Notes under the pieces: model-generated | Told to the model about the DNA's origin: nothing | Databases searched by the model: none | Seen by the model: only the letters and a program-made list of their open reading frames with translations | Assembly: GCA_003999685.1 (NCBI GenBank) | Contig: CP021223.1 | Location: 434,001-498,000, forward strand | Direction of reading: 5' to 3' | Source: Taiwanofungus camphoratus | Taxonomy: Eukaryota; Basidiomycota; Agaricomycetes; Polyporales; Taiwanofungaceae | Length of the DNA stretch: 64,000 nucleotides | Position numbers and translations under genes: made by a program | In this document: positions 23,771 to 36,286 of the stretch, piece after piece | How positions within the stretch are numbered: position 1 is the stretch's first letter | Layout of the letters: every line of letters starts with the position of its first letter

Positions 23771-25379
23771 TGATACGACCTAGGGGACCCTGGTACCTAG
23801 GGAGTGCTCCGCAACGTGGCTGGGGGTAGTGTGATAACTGTGAAGGTGTGAGGGTAGGAGCTACAACCTGTATGATACCGGGAAACCTGTATGTCTTGTT
23901 TTTATAAGTGGGGGAGTAAGGGGCCAAGGGTCCTGCACAACAGGATCTTGTTCCTAAGTGCTATACTAACCCTGAGGCCTTGCGAGGCCCTCCGAAGTAT
24001 GCGAAGTTCTTCGAGGTTTTTGCGAAGTCCTTCGAAGTTTTAGCTAAATCGCGCGAGCTGACTTCGTAGATGTTGCGAAGTCCTTCTAGCTAGAGTTAGC
24101 TAAAGGGCGTAAGGCTTAGGGGTGTGTTAGAGCGAAGTGGGCGAGGTCTGGCTAGCGTAGGAGACCTGTAGGAGAGGTCGGGGAGTTTGAGGGCGTAGGG
24201 AGCTGTACTATAGCCTGTAACTAAGGCTATGGGCGAGTCGTAGGGCTATTGGTAGGACGTAGGGCTAACGCAACGTGAGCCTAAGGGTATAACTAAGGCG
24301 GAGGCCCACCGGATAGGTGCTATATGAGGTGCCGAAGGGTGCGAAGTCACGGCGACTTTCGTAGATTGTAGTGCGTAGTTCGGGAAGTGTAGACGTGGTT
24401 CGTAGATATATCGCGAGCGTAGACGTAGTTCAAAGGTACTGAAATGAAGCTGGGGTGGAGACTTAGGGACCTTAGGACCGTTCCTAAGGTTGTCCTCGCG
24501 GCGCTTTTCCTGAGATCGGAGCTACAGGGGAACTGGTATTCCAAAGAGAGAAGCGTGCACTGAGGGGTCTCTGTCGTACATAGTAAACTACCTCTGACTA
24601 AATAGGGGAGCGTGAGGTGAACTAATCTTGCGCGAAGTGATCCTTACGAGTCCGAAATGTGTACTAAAACGCCTGGACTCCGAAGTGAACACGAGGAGGA
24701 TAGGAACTAATTAGGAACTGAAACAGGGGAACTACGAACGGTAGAAAGGTGACCAACTTCATTCACGAGGGCGGGATGACTATCCGAGAGCAGCCATGCG
24801 CCGTGATCACCTATCTTAGTGGGCTAAGAGCGCACGAAGTCCTTAGCAGCGGGACTTGGCCTAATCGGGGCAGGAGGTGTCCTAAATGGGTGGAGGGTCA
24901 TATGGGTACGTCCTAGGATGACCTTATGGCATAGGATCGAGACCCATGGGGGTGCACAAGGCTTCCTAAGTCCAACTTCCGGAACTTCGGACCGTTTCGG
25001 AGCCTATCGGAGGTAGCTGCAATCACAAGAGCTAGGAGAGACTTAGCTAAGACTTCTTAGCTAAGCCCGGGATGAGTGACGTAGTAGATAGGACCTAGAT
25101 CCAATGGAACAGTATGGGAGGGCCGGCAGTGTCCGATAGTGGACTTAGCAGGAGTTAGGGACTTCGCGTCTAGCATTCGAAATCTCGTAGCACCTCGTGT
25201 GACTTCGCAAGACTTCGTAGGGTGTTAGGAGGGTTTAGAAAGGAGAGGGGGCGTTAGGAATATTATAGGAACCTATCCCTCCTGTCGTAGGCTGTAGGAG
25301 AGTCTTAGAGTGGTCGGTTGGGGGATTAGAAAGCTCCTAAAATCGCGATTCGGGGGCCAGGAGGCTACGGGACTCATCA
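23771..25379 (-). repeat. LTR B: 3' LTR of the 12-kb element
   Basis: 1,609-bp LTR, nearly identical to 34,242-35,850. Around 23,995-24,110 it is dense in short inverted words of the CTTCG/CGAAG and TAGCTA type that could fold. Confidence 0.95.
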
Positions 25380-25547
25380 CCTCCTCCCTATTGAAATCCT
25401 GACTGTCCTCAGTCAGTGTGCGCGACCGTGGGAACTTGTAGCCTATCGCGTCCGATCTGCGAAGCGGGCGATATCCTGATAGAAGCTAATTGTGGGTGCC
25501 TCTTATCTTTTTCTCCTTTCTCCCCTTTTGCCTTTCCCTTCCCCATC

Positions 25548-26925
25548 ATGTTCGACGATATGGACTCTGATGGTGTTGGCCTAGCTCACAGCGATGTCCT
25601 GGCGCTCCTCGATTCTCGTCCGGAGGGCGTAGCGGAGGCCGAAGATTATCTGCGGTGGGCGAGGAACTTAGGACGTCGTGTGGTACGTATTCTCCTCGAT
25701 CGCTCGATACATCGTCTTCACTGCGTTATAGGGTAACTGGCGGGTCCTGTCCCAGGCTTCGAACGCTCCTGCCGATCCTACCTTAGAGGCCGCCATCGTC
25801 GAAGGTTTGACGGCGATCCTCCCTCTCGCGGACTCGTCGTGGATCTCGTGGGCCCGCACCAGTTTTCCTCAGTTCGCTGCTATGCTTCAAGAGCGAGACG
25901 CACAGCGCGAACTCGCCCGTGCGACCGAACGACTTCGTGTGGAGGCGGTCGAGCGCGCTGCGCTTGAACGTGCTGCCCAACTTGCGGCTTCGTCTTCTGC
26001 TCCTTCGCCGGCTCCTAGTCGTACCTCCTCGCGTACTCGTCGTCCCTCAGCTCGGGCCAAGGCAGCGGCTTCTACTCGCGCGGCTTCCCAGGCCAGCTCG
26101 ATCATGGCCTCCGTTTCTAGCGGCCAAGTTGGTGAACTCGCCTCGTCCACTAGTTCGGGTGTCTTCGTAGGGGTCCCTCCTACTCCGGGGAAGGACGCTG
26201 CGAAGGCGAAGGCTCCTCCGACGCCCGAAGCCCTGGCTAACATGGCGAAGGCGGCGGAGCATAGGCGAACTCATGCGAAGGTGAGTGCACGTCCTTTTCG
26301 TGACTGTTCGCGGCTTATCATTGCTACCTAGTGCGATCGCTGCAGCACCTACACCGCAGACTTCGAGTGCGAACTCCCCGCGGGCGCCGTGAAGTGTGGT
26401 AAGTGCCTGCGAGAGTCGCAGGGGTGTTATTGGGGCGGATTCTCCGTAGACGGTAAGGAGCGCGGCGTGCGCGTTTCGAAGCGTGGTAGGGCTTCTCGTG
26501 CCCTCGTTATCGTGACATTGCTGATGTTAAGACGTTCCCTAGCTGCGGGCCAACCTCCTCAGGTGTCCCCGCCTCGCGCCCGCGAGTCCAAGAAGGCGAA
26601 GTCGACCCCTGCACCTACGATGTCGCTCGAGGCCTCGCTGGCCCTTAACGGCGCTGAATACTTGGACGGCCTCACCCCTGCGCATCAAGCCGTTGTCGAA
26701 GGCCTCTGGTATGACCGCGCGATGGCCGAGAGTCGCGCGATGCGTCTCGAAGACTACATCTCGGGGCTCTATCGTGCCGAAACCGCCCTAACCGGTCGTA
26801 CGCCTGCGCCGCTCGACTTGAGCTCTCTCCCCCTTCCTCGCCGTCGCGTCGCCGCCTCCTCTACCGATCCTGGTCCCTCTGGTGAGTCCGAGCAGGATGA
26901 GGAAGATGCCGAGGCCGAGGTTTAG
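25548..26925 (+). CDS. Antisense accessory gene with Zn2Cys6-like cluster, 3 exons
   Basis: The gene lies between the 3' LTR and the end of pol of the 12-kb element but runs the opposite way. Open blocks 25,548-25,682, 25,756-26,280 and 26,332-26,925 are separated by GT-AG introns of 73 and 51 bp, both phase 0, giving 417 aa. Exon 1 begins MFDDMDSDGVGLAHSDVLAL. The middle is Ala/Arg/Ser-rich with a probable coiled coil (RELARATERLRVEAVERAAL). Exon 3 opens directly with a cysteine cluster of spacing Cx2Cx8Cx8Cx2Cx6C (residues about 221-252), close to the fungal Gal4-type Zn2Cys6 pattern Cx2Cx6Cx5-12Cx2Cx6-8C. The tail is acidic (ESEQDEEDAEAEV). An AATAAA signal follows at 27,049. I do not recognise the family. 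A DNA-binding regulator is only an inference from the cysteines; a structural Zn fold is equally possible. Confidence 0.75.
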
Positions 26926-27048
26926 AAGGTGGGGGGTTCGTAGTTCGTCATCTCGCTCGTTCCGTATCTGTCGCACCAACGTGCTGTATTCTCTCTCGTT
27001 GCGCGTCCCTTTGCTAGGGACCTTTTCCAATATGTGTACAGTAGTCTG

Positions 27049-27054
27049 AATAAA
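27049..27054 (+). terminator. Poly(A) signal AATAAA after the antisense gene
   Basis: Canonical hexamer 124 bp past the antisense gene's stop codon and well before the end of pol on the other strand. It supports an independent transcript. Confidence 0.5.
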
Positions 27055-28897
27055 GCGGACGCAAACGTCGTCCTTGTGAAAAGGTTCCTAAGTGCGTGAA
27101 GTAACCAAACAACACAGCGAAGAATTAGAAGACTTAGGGGGATAAAATGCGCTCATTTAGGCTCAGTAAATCATCATGGCCTTGAAGGGCTTAAGGCCCC
27201 TCGCGCAATCTTCGCTCCGCTCAGCGTTTTAGGAGCCTTTAGAACGATATCGCGACTTCGTGAGTTGAATCACTATAGTAAAAAGTAGGAGATGTTGTAA
27301 GTAAAAATTCGTAGACATTCGGAACTTCGTAGCTGTCAAAACTGAGTGGGGGACTTGTTGGGGAATGTAAAACATGACTAAAGGGTAAGCGAATAGTAAA
27401 ATGGACGTAGCGTAATCTTAGCTAAAGTCGGGGTATCGTCGATTGCTCCTCTGATTCTTTAGTGAGATTCGGATGGACTAGAGCCGGACTTAGGAGAGTA
27501 GGGATACGATCCTAGTTCTTCGTCATCGCCTTGGGTGGTAGTCAGCTCTAGTTCGCGAAGTCGCTCCGTCGACACGTCCAGGAGTTCGGTAGGAAGTTCG
27601 AGGGCTTTTCGCGCTAAGTAGGGGATGACTCGGAAGGCTGCCGTAGGCCTGTCGAGTACCGAACCATCCAATTCGCATAGGATATAAGCACCACCTTTGT
27701 TTCTAGATACCACGAGTACCGGGCCGAGGTAGCGAGGTCGCATCTTTCGATTTAGGGACTTTTCTATCTGTGTGTTGCGAATTAGTACTAAATCGCCCTT
27801 TTCGAAGTTGAAATCGTGGATGGTGTGCTTATGCTTTTCTTCGAATCGCAGAGCAGCTTGTCTTCGCGCTTCGTAGACCTTCGAATGTAGTTCCGCTACC
27901 TGAGTCACCCGCTTTTGCAATGCGATAGCTCTACGTGCGATAAGATCGGTCGTGGATAGCATGGAGGACGGAGGAGGAAGGATATAGGTGGCCTCTACGA
28001 CGTCCAAAGGGATAACAGGGTGGGTGCCAGTGACCGCGAAATAGGGCGAACATCCCATGCGCTTTCTAGTCGTGATCCTTTCGGACCAGAAGACTGAGTA
28101 CGTTGCCTGAGACCATTTAGACTCTTCGCCATCCACGGCCTTGAATAGAGCCTGCCTAACATCGAAGTGAGGCCTCTCCACCAGTCCGTTGGCACGCGAA
28201 TTGTATCCGCTAATTCGGATATGTCGTAGCTGGTACTTCTTCGCTATGTAGTTCGTAGCTTTTACGAAGGGAGCACCGTTGTCCGTGACTATCTCCGATA
28301 GCGCGCCCCACCTACAGACCAAGTCTTCGAAGAGCCATTCTGCCAAGGCTTTAGCCGTCTCCTTGCGAAGCATCCGAAATTCGGGGTACTGGGTTAGAGA
28401 ACACCGGCCTTGCACCAAGTACCTAAATCCGTTAGAAGGGGGCATATGCATGGTATCTATGTGAACCTTTGCGAAGATCGGAGCGGGCGTAGCGACCGTA
28501 GGAGGAATTAGGATCTGCCGCACTTGGCGAATCTGGCATAGGTGGCAGCTTCGAACATACCAGGCAATGTCGATATGATGGTAGGGCCACCAAAACCGCT
28601 CTGAAATCAGCACCTTCGTAGCGTGTATTCCTCGATGCGCGACTGCATCGTGACATTCTCGGAGGATTCGTAGACGATCTGCCTGCTTAACAACTAGTTT
28701 GTGAGCTCCTTGTGGATCTTTGCGCCAAAGTATGTCCTCGTCGAGGAAGAATAGAAGACAGTATTTTACGAAACCTTCGTATTCTGAATCTGATAGGTTG
28801 GCAGGTCTCGCGAGGCTTCGTAGGAATTTTGCTACTAAGTCAAGTCTTGCGTCAGCTTCCTTGGCCATTTCGGATCTTGGGACGCTATCGTAGCTCT

Positions 28898-28930
28898 CCT
28901 CCTCCCTATTGAAACCTTGGCTGTCCTCAG
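28898..28930 (-). promoter_or_regulatory. Central polypurine-tract-like repeat inside pol
   Basis: 33 bp match the tract next to the 3' LTR (25,380-25,412) at 30 positions. In sense, both read AATAGGGAGGAGG preceded by a shared CTGAGGACAG. The site lies just before the integrase zinc domain in pol. Central polypurine tracts in this part of pol are known from lentiviruses and Ty1; use here is inferred. Confidence 0.5.
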
Positions 28931-31900
28931 CCAACTCGGAGGCGAAGGTTGGAGCTATCGGAGGTGTGGGGGTTGTGATAGGAATGTTAGAGGCGAATTC
29001 GTAAGGGAATAGGGTAGAAATCGATGGTATAGGATGAGAAGGGGGGGCTTGGATGTGATGTAGAAACGAGTGCATTTTGTCTATCCAGTCTTCGAAGTCT
29101 TCTTCGCTGCTCTCTTCTTGATCTCCTGGCTGGGGGGTTCGTCTTGATAGTCCATCTGGTCCATGCATCGTACCTGGTACATGTACTAGGGTGAAATGGA
29201 ATGTTAGAATCGATACGATCCAGCGATTTATACTCGCGCTGGGTGCGATGTCCGGATTTTGCAACATCCCTTTGATATAGCGTGCGTCCACTTCCACTAT
29301 AAGGTTCCTAACTCCGATTAGGTAGATTCGTAGTACGCGAAGTGCTCGAAACAATCCGTAGATCTCTAACTTCGGTTGCGAGAACCTCCGCTCGCGATCA
29401 TTTAGGGTGATGGATCCGAAACGATTGTAGAATCGGACTTTAGGGTTGTCCTCATCGCATTGGCAAAGGTGATAGCCAACTGCAATATAGGAGGTGTCAA
29501 CCGCTAAGATGACGGGCGCACCTGACAAATAGTTAATGGATCGGAGAGCTGGAGAGGACAGCAAAGCATCCTTAAGGTCCTCTTGCGCTGCGATTTGCGC
29601 TGGACCAAATTCGAAGGGTACCGCCTTTCGCGTTAGGCGTACTAAGGCATCTGCACGATGCGCGAAGTTTCGGATGAAGATACGGACCACTCCAATGGTT
29701 CCTAAAAAGGCTCGAACGTCAGATAGGGTCGCACAAGGTCCCCAGTTGCGTATGGCTGCAACACGAGACTCGTCCGGTAGGCGACCTTCTGGAGTACACC
29801 GATGCCCCACAACGGTGATTTCGCGGGCAATTAGAATGCTTTTAACTCCAGAAAAGGTACCTCCTGCGTAGCGCATGCGTGTGACTATCCTATTGAGGTT
29901 CGTAAAATGTTCCCAAACAAACTTTCGAATGCCTGGGTTCTCCGAAATAGGTACGAGATCGTACGAACTTTCAGGGCCTTTGACCGGAACATCGTCGATA
30001 TAGGGAACTGTTAGGTGAGGAATTTCGGGCTGTAGGATGTGCGTAACATCATCGTGGAAGATAGGGACCGAGTTGGTCCATCCCATAGGTAGAGTGACCA
30101 ATCTCATAGCTCCGAAAGGTGTTTGAAATGTCGTAAGATCGCGCGAAGTCTCCGCTATCAAGCGTTCATCATAGCCTACATATAGATCCAACATAGCACC
30201 ACAAGGTCGTCCTCCGAACTGTTCTGCGAGGTGTTCGGGAGTCGGGGGAACGCCTGAGTGTTGAATCGTGACAGCGTTTAGGGGTTCCAGACTATGTACG
30301 AGACGTAGGGACTTTCCGTCTTTCTTCACCACACAAAACCATCGTGAACGATAGGAAGAATTCGAAGGTTCGTAGACCCCCGCTGCGATCTTCTTTTTGA
30401 TTATTGCGCACACTTCGTTGTAGATTCCGGGTGGGATAGGAATGTTCTTTTGTACCCATGGCGTGTGCGGTACTACCGGAAAGTCGATAGGAGGGAAGTA
30501 CTCCGGCTTGAAGCACCCCCTTTCGGAGTCATTCCAAGCGAACGCATCAGCGTGTAGGGTCATAAAATGATGTAGTAGGTCCCTCTCTGCTGGTTGTAGG
30601 AAGTCTCCACTGTGTAGCTTGTCCGTGAGATCGTGCCGTTCTTGCGTATATCGCGAAGTAGGTTCGAAAGGTGGTGGAGTCGGTGATAGGGTAGGCATCG
30701 TCGCTAAAGGTTCGCCTTTAATTTCGCGAATGATTCGGAATCGTTCGTCCAAAGCTCCCAGAATAGGGCGAGTCTTCAGCGCTACAGGCTTGTACTTCTT
30801 TTTCGATGCTGCAAATGTAGGAATAGGGGAAGAATCTGACAACTTAGGAAGGGATACCATCGGATTAGGAGCAAGGGAGGGTCTTCGGGCTGACTTCGTG
30901 ACCTTCGTAGCGTTCCTGGGACCTGGAATGGGGATAGAGGATATGTCTTTAGAGGCGGAAAGCGAAAGCATAGGGAGAGAATTCGGATTATCGTGTGAAA
31001 GGAAGGGAGCCTCGTGCGGTGTTGCTGCTGCTAGAAAGCCAGATAGCCACCTAGTATGATCAGCCGGACCTTCCGAGACTTTCGAAGTTTCGCTAAAATA
31101 GAGAGACTGCAGATAGCTAGACACAGAGTTAGAGACTGATAGATAGAGCGCAGGAACAGAATTGTTATCTGCTGCATTTACAGCAGCGAAAGACACGATT
31201 TTAGGGGTATCGGATTCATACTCAACGACCAGGGCGACCTCTCCTTGATTTCTCAAATCCTCGAAATCTAAAAACCCGATCGCAAATGATTCGAAGAGTT
31301 CGCGTGGGGGCAACTATGATGATGGGCTGGTAAGAACTTTTGACGTCCTCGAGGCATCGTAGGGATGGTCGCGACTTCGCTCGTGTTCGGGCATACGATC
31401 GTGATGGTCTGCTCCTCGTTTCCGAAGTTCTTAACCACACTCTCGGTTACCACATCGAAGGGACGGCCTAGAAGGATATCGTAGGAGGGATTGCGTATGA
31501 CGTGTATCTGTAGGTACAACACGATGTCGCCTACTTGGAACGAGACATTTCGAACCAGTCCTAAAGAACGGTCAATACTGCCATTAGCAGACTGCATATT
31601 TAGCTGCACGGAAGGGTCGTAAATTAGCCCTAAGGCATGACAGACTTGCTCTGACATCGCAACCACTTGTGACCCAGGGTCCACGATGCATTCGATTCGC
31701 TCTTTGTTGTCGATTAGGGCTTCGATAGAACGGATAGAGTTCGAGTCGCGGGCTACTATGATTTCGGAGGGTTCTTCCTTTCCGGGTACGTGTCGTAAGT
31801 ACGTTTCGTAGGGGTCTGGAATGATGGTCGAACCAGGGACAAGGGGTTCACCATGGCACGATAGTTCGGAGGTTGCTAGCGTCGTTTTAGAAGTGAGATC

Positions 31901-34241
31901 GTCTGAGAGTTCCGTAATTTGAGCCATATGAGTAGCCTTAGGATCCATAGGCACACGTTTAGGGGTGATAGCCTCGCGATATCGCGCACGAACATCCGGG
32001 GATATAGATAGTAGCTCCTCGGGCGTTAGTGTAACCACTGGTGTTCTCATAGATCGCGCGAATATTTCCTCTGTAAGTTTCTCCTGATGAACCGGTGTGA
32101 TCGTCTTATAGGCCACGTCCTTGCCTTTATCTGCTGTAGGCTTCGGAGCTGCTGCGAAATTTCGAAGATTCGGAGGTGCGTAAGTAGCATCTCGAGCATT
32201 AGCGAAAGGATGTACTGGTGGAGCGGGCGGTGGAATGGCTGCCTGTGATGCTGGTTGGGCTGGTACGTTAGGTGTAGACGAGGCATGCTCTGATGAGTTC
32301 GTGGGCGGATCGGACGCATTCGCAGGCTTCGGAGGCGAAGGCGCTGAATTAGAAGGATAATTGGATCGCCTTAGAATGGTAGGAGGGGTCTGGTTCTGCG
32401 TCTCTGCCACTGGGGCATCTTGGTTAGCAGGGGGATCCACTACCGGATGCCGATCGTGTCCTATCGGAGGTGCGTTGGCTATGGGTGGGTTTCTAGGATC
32501 AGACTGCGCGTTAGGAGCACCCTGCCTTCTGCGCTGGGGTACTTCCACACCATCGAAGACTTCGCGACGTCTCCGAAGTTGGTAAATCTCGTGTTCTAAA
32601 GCGGCTATACGATCCTCGGCGGATAGTGAGAATGCGGGCACATTTAGGCGATTGTCGATTTCGAATAGGAGCTGTGGGGAGGAATTCGTGCCATTTCGTC
32701 GATGATATTCGTAAAGCCTATCGCGAATCGTACGCCCTGGGATCGTTCTGGGTACGAAATTTCCATTTGGCAGCACTATCTTTCCATCTGGGTTGCGCTT
32801 GCACTTGCCATCCTTGATGTCTTGCTCGATGTGCTTGCAACACCTAGTGCAGCAGTCCAAGTCCCCGCAATAGTGACAGTACTGGCCTTCTACATGAGTG
32901 TGCTCGCCGCGCGAGCTGTCCAATCGAGGGGGTCGCTGGTTCGCAAGAACAGGAGCTAGCGCACTGGTTACGGACTTCGTGAGGATCTCTGCGAACGTCT
33001 GTAGATCCTCTATCTTTAGCGATGAGCCCCCCACGGGCATGGTAGTGGTCGAAGTAGTTACAGTCGTAGCAGAGGTAAGAGTCGTAGAAGTACCAAGGAG
33101 TACGAACTTTGCTGCGCTATGTAGCTGGTCCAAGGTGTAGGGATCATCGGGTAAGTGATCAGGGAACTTTAGCTGTAACCTAGTAGACACGCGAGCCCAT
33201 AGCGAAGGCTGGAAGGCCCTCGTGAAAGCACGGCTTTGCTCGATAGTAGACAACCTATTTTTCGAAATTAGGTACTTCGTGATGGCATAAAACTCACGAT
33301 AGAAGCTTCCTAAGTCTGCCGCATTGTTGATTCCAATTCTAGCACGTTCTCCTATCAACTGATCCAAGTCAGACATAGACCACATTCTATTGTCCTCTGT
33401 GCCTGGGTAGAGGCTTCTAATCTCCTTCTTGAAGTCTTCGTAGGTCTTCGTGACATCGGAACACTCAGGGAGGGACTCCCATAGGTCCGAAACATCGATA
33501 GGAGGGTAGCGAGTAGTCCAGTGTTTCTTCGTCGCCTCATCCGCTATCTGGCAGCGGACAAAAAGTGACTCTAAGTCCTGGAAATACCTTCGGATGGTCC
33601 TAGGCTGGTCAGGATCGAAGGTAGGGGATGTACGATCTCCTCGAGGCGGCATGAGTGGAGGTGCGTTCATGGTTGACACAGAAATAGGATTTAGGGGATT
33701 AGCTAAAATGGGTGCAGTCAGAGATGGGTTCGAAGCTGAGTTGATGCTAGCCGAAGAAGATTGGGTCGTAGAAGCGTCGGAAAGTGTAATAGAAGGAATC
33801 GGAGGGGAACGCGAAGCTGATGGGAGCGTAGAGGATAGCTGAGGGGATGCCGGTAAATGGACTAAGATAGGGTCAGACGCTGAAGAAGGACCGCTTCCTT
33901 CGGAGGTGTTAGGAAGCTCAGGGGACGTGGACTGAGGTTCGAAGTCCTCAATTGGTGAGTCTTCGGACGTGGTAAGCGTGTCTAGAGACCCTTCGAAAAG
34001 AGCCTCAAAGTCGGGGGTCAATTCGGAAGATTCGAGTGTAGAAATGATATCGGAGGGGATAGTCGTAGGTGTTCGCGAAGAGGTGCTTCGTGGAAGGCCT
34101 GCTTGAGTATAGTAACGATAGCCGACCTGAAAGAACTCGGATAGTAACTGATCGCTGTTTCTCGGAGAGGACTGGTTAGACGTAGGATGATCTGAAGGCA
34201 ATGAAATCTTGACTGCTCCCCCTCGCGGTGGGCTCCAGAAA

Positions 34242-35850
34242 TGATACGACCTAGGGGACCCTGGTACCTAGGGAGTGCTCCGCAACGTGGCTGGGGGTAG
34301 TGTGATAACTGTGAAGGTGTGAGGGTAGGAGCTACAACCTGTATGATACCGGGAAACCTGTATGTCTTGTTTTTATAAGTGGGGGAGTAAGGGGCCAAGG
34401 GTCCTGCACAACAGGATCTTGTTCCTAAGTGCTATACTAACCCTGAGGCCTTGCGAGGCCCTCCGAAGTATGCGAAGTTCTTCGAGGTTTTTGCGAAGTC
34501 CTTCGAAGTTTTAGCTAAATCGCGCGAGCTGACTTCGTAGATGTTGCGAAGTCCTTCTAGCTAGAGTTAGCTAAAGGGCGTAAGGCTTAGGGGTGTGTTA
34601 GAGCGAAGTGGGCGAGGTCTGGCTAGCGTAGGAGACCTGTAGGAGAGGTCGGGGAGTTTGAGGGCGTAGGGAGCTGTACTATAGCCTGTAACTAAGGCTA
34701 TGGGCGAGTCGTAGGGCTATTGGTAGGACGTAGGGCTAACGCAACGTGAGCCTAAGGGTATAACTAAGGCGGAGGCCCACCGGATAGGTGCTATATGAGG
34801 TGCCGAAGGGTGCGAAGTCACGGCGACTTTCGTAGATCGTAGTGCGTAGTTCGGGAAGTGTAGACGTGGTTCGTAGATATATCGCGAGCGTAGACGTAGT
34901 TCAAAGGTACTGAAATGAAGCTGGGGTGGAGACTTAGGGACCTTAGGACCGTTCCTAAGGTTGTCCTCGCGGCGCTTTTCCTGAGATCGGAGCTACAGGG
35001 GAACTGGTATTCCAAAGAGAGAAGCGTGCACTGAGGGGTCTCTCTCGTACATAGTAAACTACCTCTGACTAAATAGGGGAGCGTGAGGTGAACTAATCTT
35101 GCGCGAAGTGATCCTTACGAGTCCGAAATGTGTACTAAAACGCCTGGACTCCGAAGTGAACACGAGGAGGATAGGAACTAATTAGGAACTGAAACAGGGG
35201 AACTACGAACGGTAGAAAGGTGACCAACTTCATTCACGAGGGCGGGATGACTATCCGAGAGCAGCCATGCGCCGTGATCACCTATCTTAGTGGGCTAAGA
35301 GCGCACGAAGTCCTTAGCAGCGGGACTTGGCCTAATCGGGGCAGGAGGTGTCCTAAATGGGTGGAGGGTCATATGGGTACGTCCTAGGATGACCTTATGG
35401 CATAGGATCGAGACCCATGGGGGTGCACAAGGCTTCCTAAGTCCAACTTCCGGAACTTCGGACCGTTTCGGAGCCTATCGGAGGTAGCTGCAATCACAAG
35501 AGCTAGGAGAGACTTAGCTAAGACTTCTTAGCTAAGCCCGGGATGAGTGACGTAGTAGATAGGACCTAGATCCAATGGAACAGTATGGGAGGGCCGGCAG
35601 TGTCCGATAGTGGACTTAGCAGGAGTTAGGGACTTCGCGTCTAGCATTCGAAATCTCGTAGCACCTCGTGTGACTTCGCAAGACTTCGTAGGGTGTTAGG
35701 AGGGTTTAGAAAGGAGAGGGGGCGTTAGGAATATTATAGGAACCTATCCCTCCTGTCGTAGGCTGTAGGAGAGTCTTAGAGTGGTCGGTTGGGGGATTAG
35801 AAAGCTCCTAAAATCGCGATTCGGGGGCCAGGAGGCTACGGGACTCATCA
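34242..35850 (-). repeat. LTR C: 5' LTR of the 12-kb element
   Basis: 1,609-bp partner of LTR B. It ends at CATCA just before the second GCGC of the target duplication. Confidence 0.95.
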
Positions 35851-36286
35851 GCGCTCTCCCGACGCCCTGACCATAACAACGGTTCATCAGACAACCAGGA
35901 TGTAACCATCCTACCAGACAAGGTATGGGCAGCAGCAATCGACACAAGTCTCAGGGCTTCCATTGCGGAAGCATGCGTAAATGACTCGGTGTATACGGAA
36001 GGGATGCGCAATGCACAAAGTGGCTCAAACGACCACTGGACAATTCGAGATGGGGACCTCCTTTATGATAATCGGGTATATATTCCCCTGGACGAGGACC
36101 TCTGACGACAAACGGTCTCGAATTACCATGACCTCCCCTCCGCCGGCCACCCTGGAATTCAGAAGACTCTCTCGTCTATTCGACGAGACTACTGGTGGCC
36201 TGGAATGGCTGACTTTGTCACGCGATACGTCAAAGGTTGTGGCACTTGCCAGCAAATGAAAGTTAACACGCACCCCACCCGACCGG

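Larger units (their letters stand above)
23771..35850 (-). mobile_element. Family-2 Ty3/gypsy element, looks whole
   Basis: 12,080-bp element with 1,609-bp LTRs that differ at only about two sites, flanked by the 4-bp duplication GCGC. In element order, gag (complement 31,268-34,201, 977 aa) has an acidic/Ser-Pro-rich start, a Cys-rich segment (HYCGDLDCCTRCCKH) and a protease-like region (DPGS, ILLGRPFD). It overlaps pol (complement 27,459-31,313, 1,284 aa) by about 46 bp in the -1 frame. Pol carries reverse transcriptase with YIDD, RNase H, an HHCC zinc domain, and an integrase core with HIDTMH, VTDNGAPF and VERPH. No chromodomain was seen. The primer site (about 34,221-34,237, starting TGGAGCCC in sense) and polypurine tract (about 25,380-25,392) are in place. 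Very recent insertion; no breaks noticed. It carries an antisense gene between pol and the 3' LTR. Confidence 0.92.

Noticed and set aside
30619-31059. Plus-strand open frame opposite pol of the 12-kb element
   Set aside because: Mirror of the pol reading frame, unlike the antisense gene at 25,548, which lies outside pol and has introns and a poly(A) signal.
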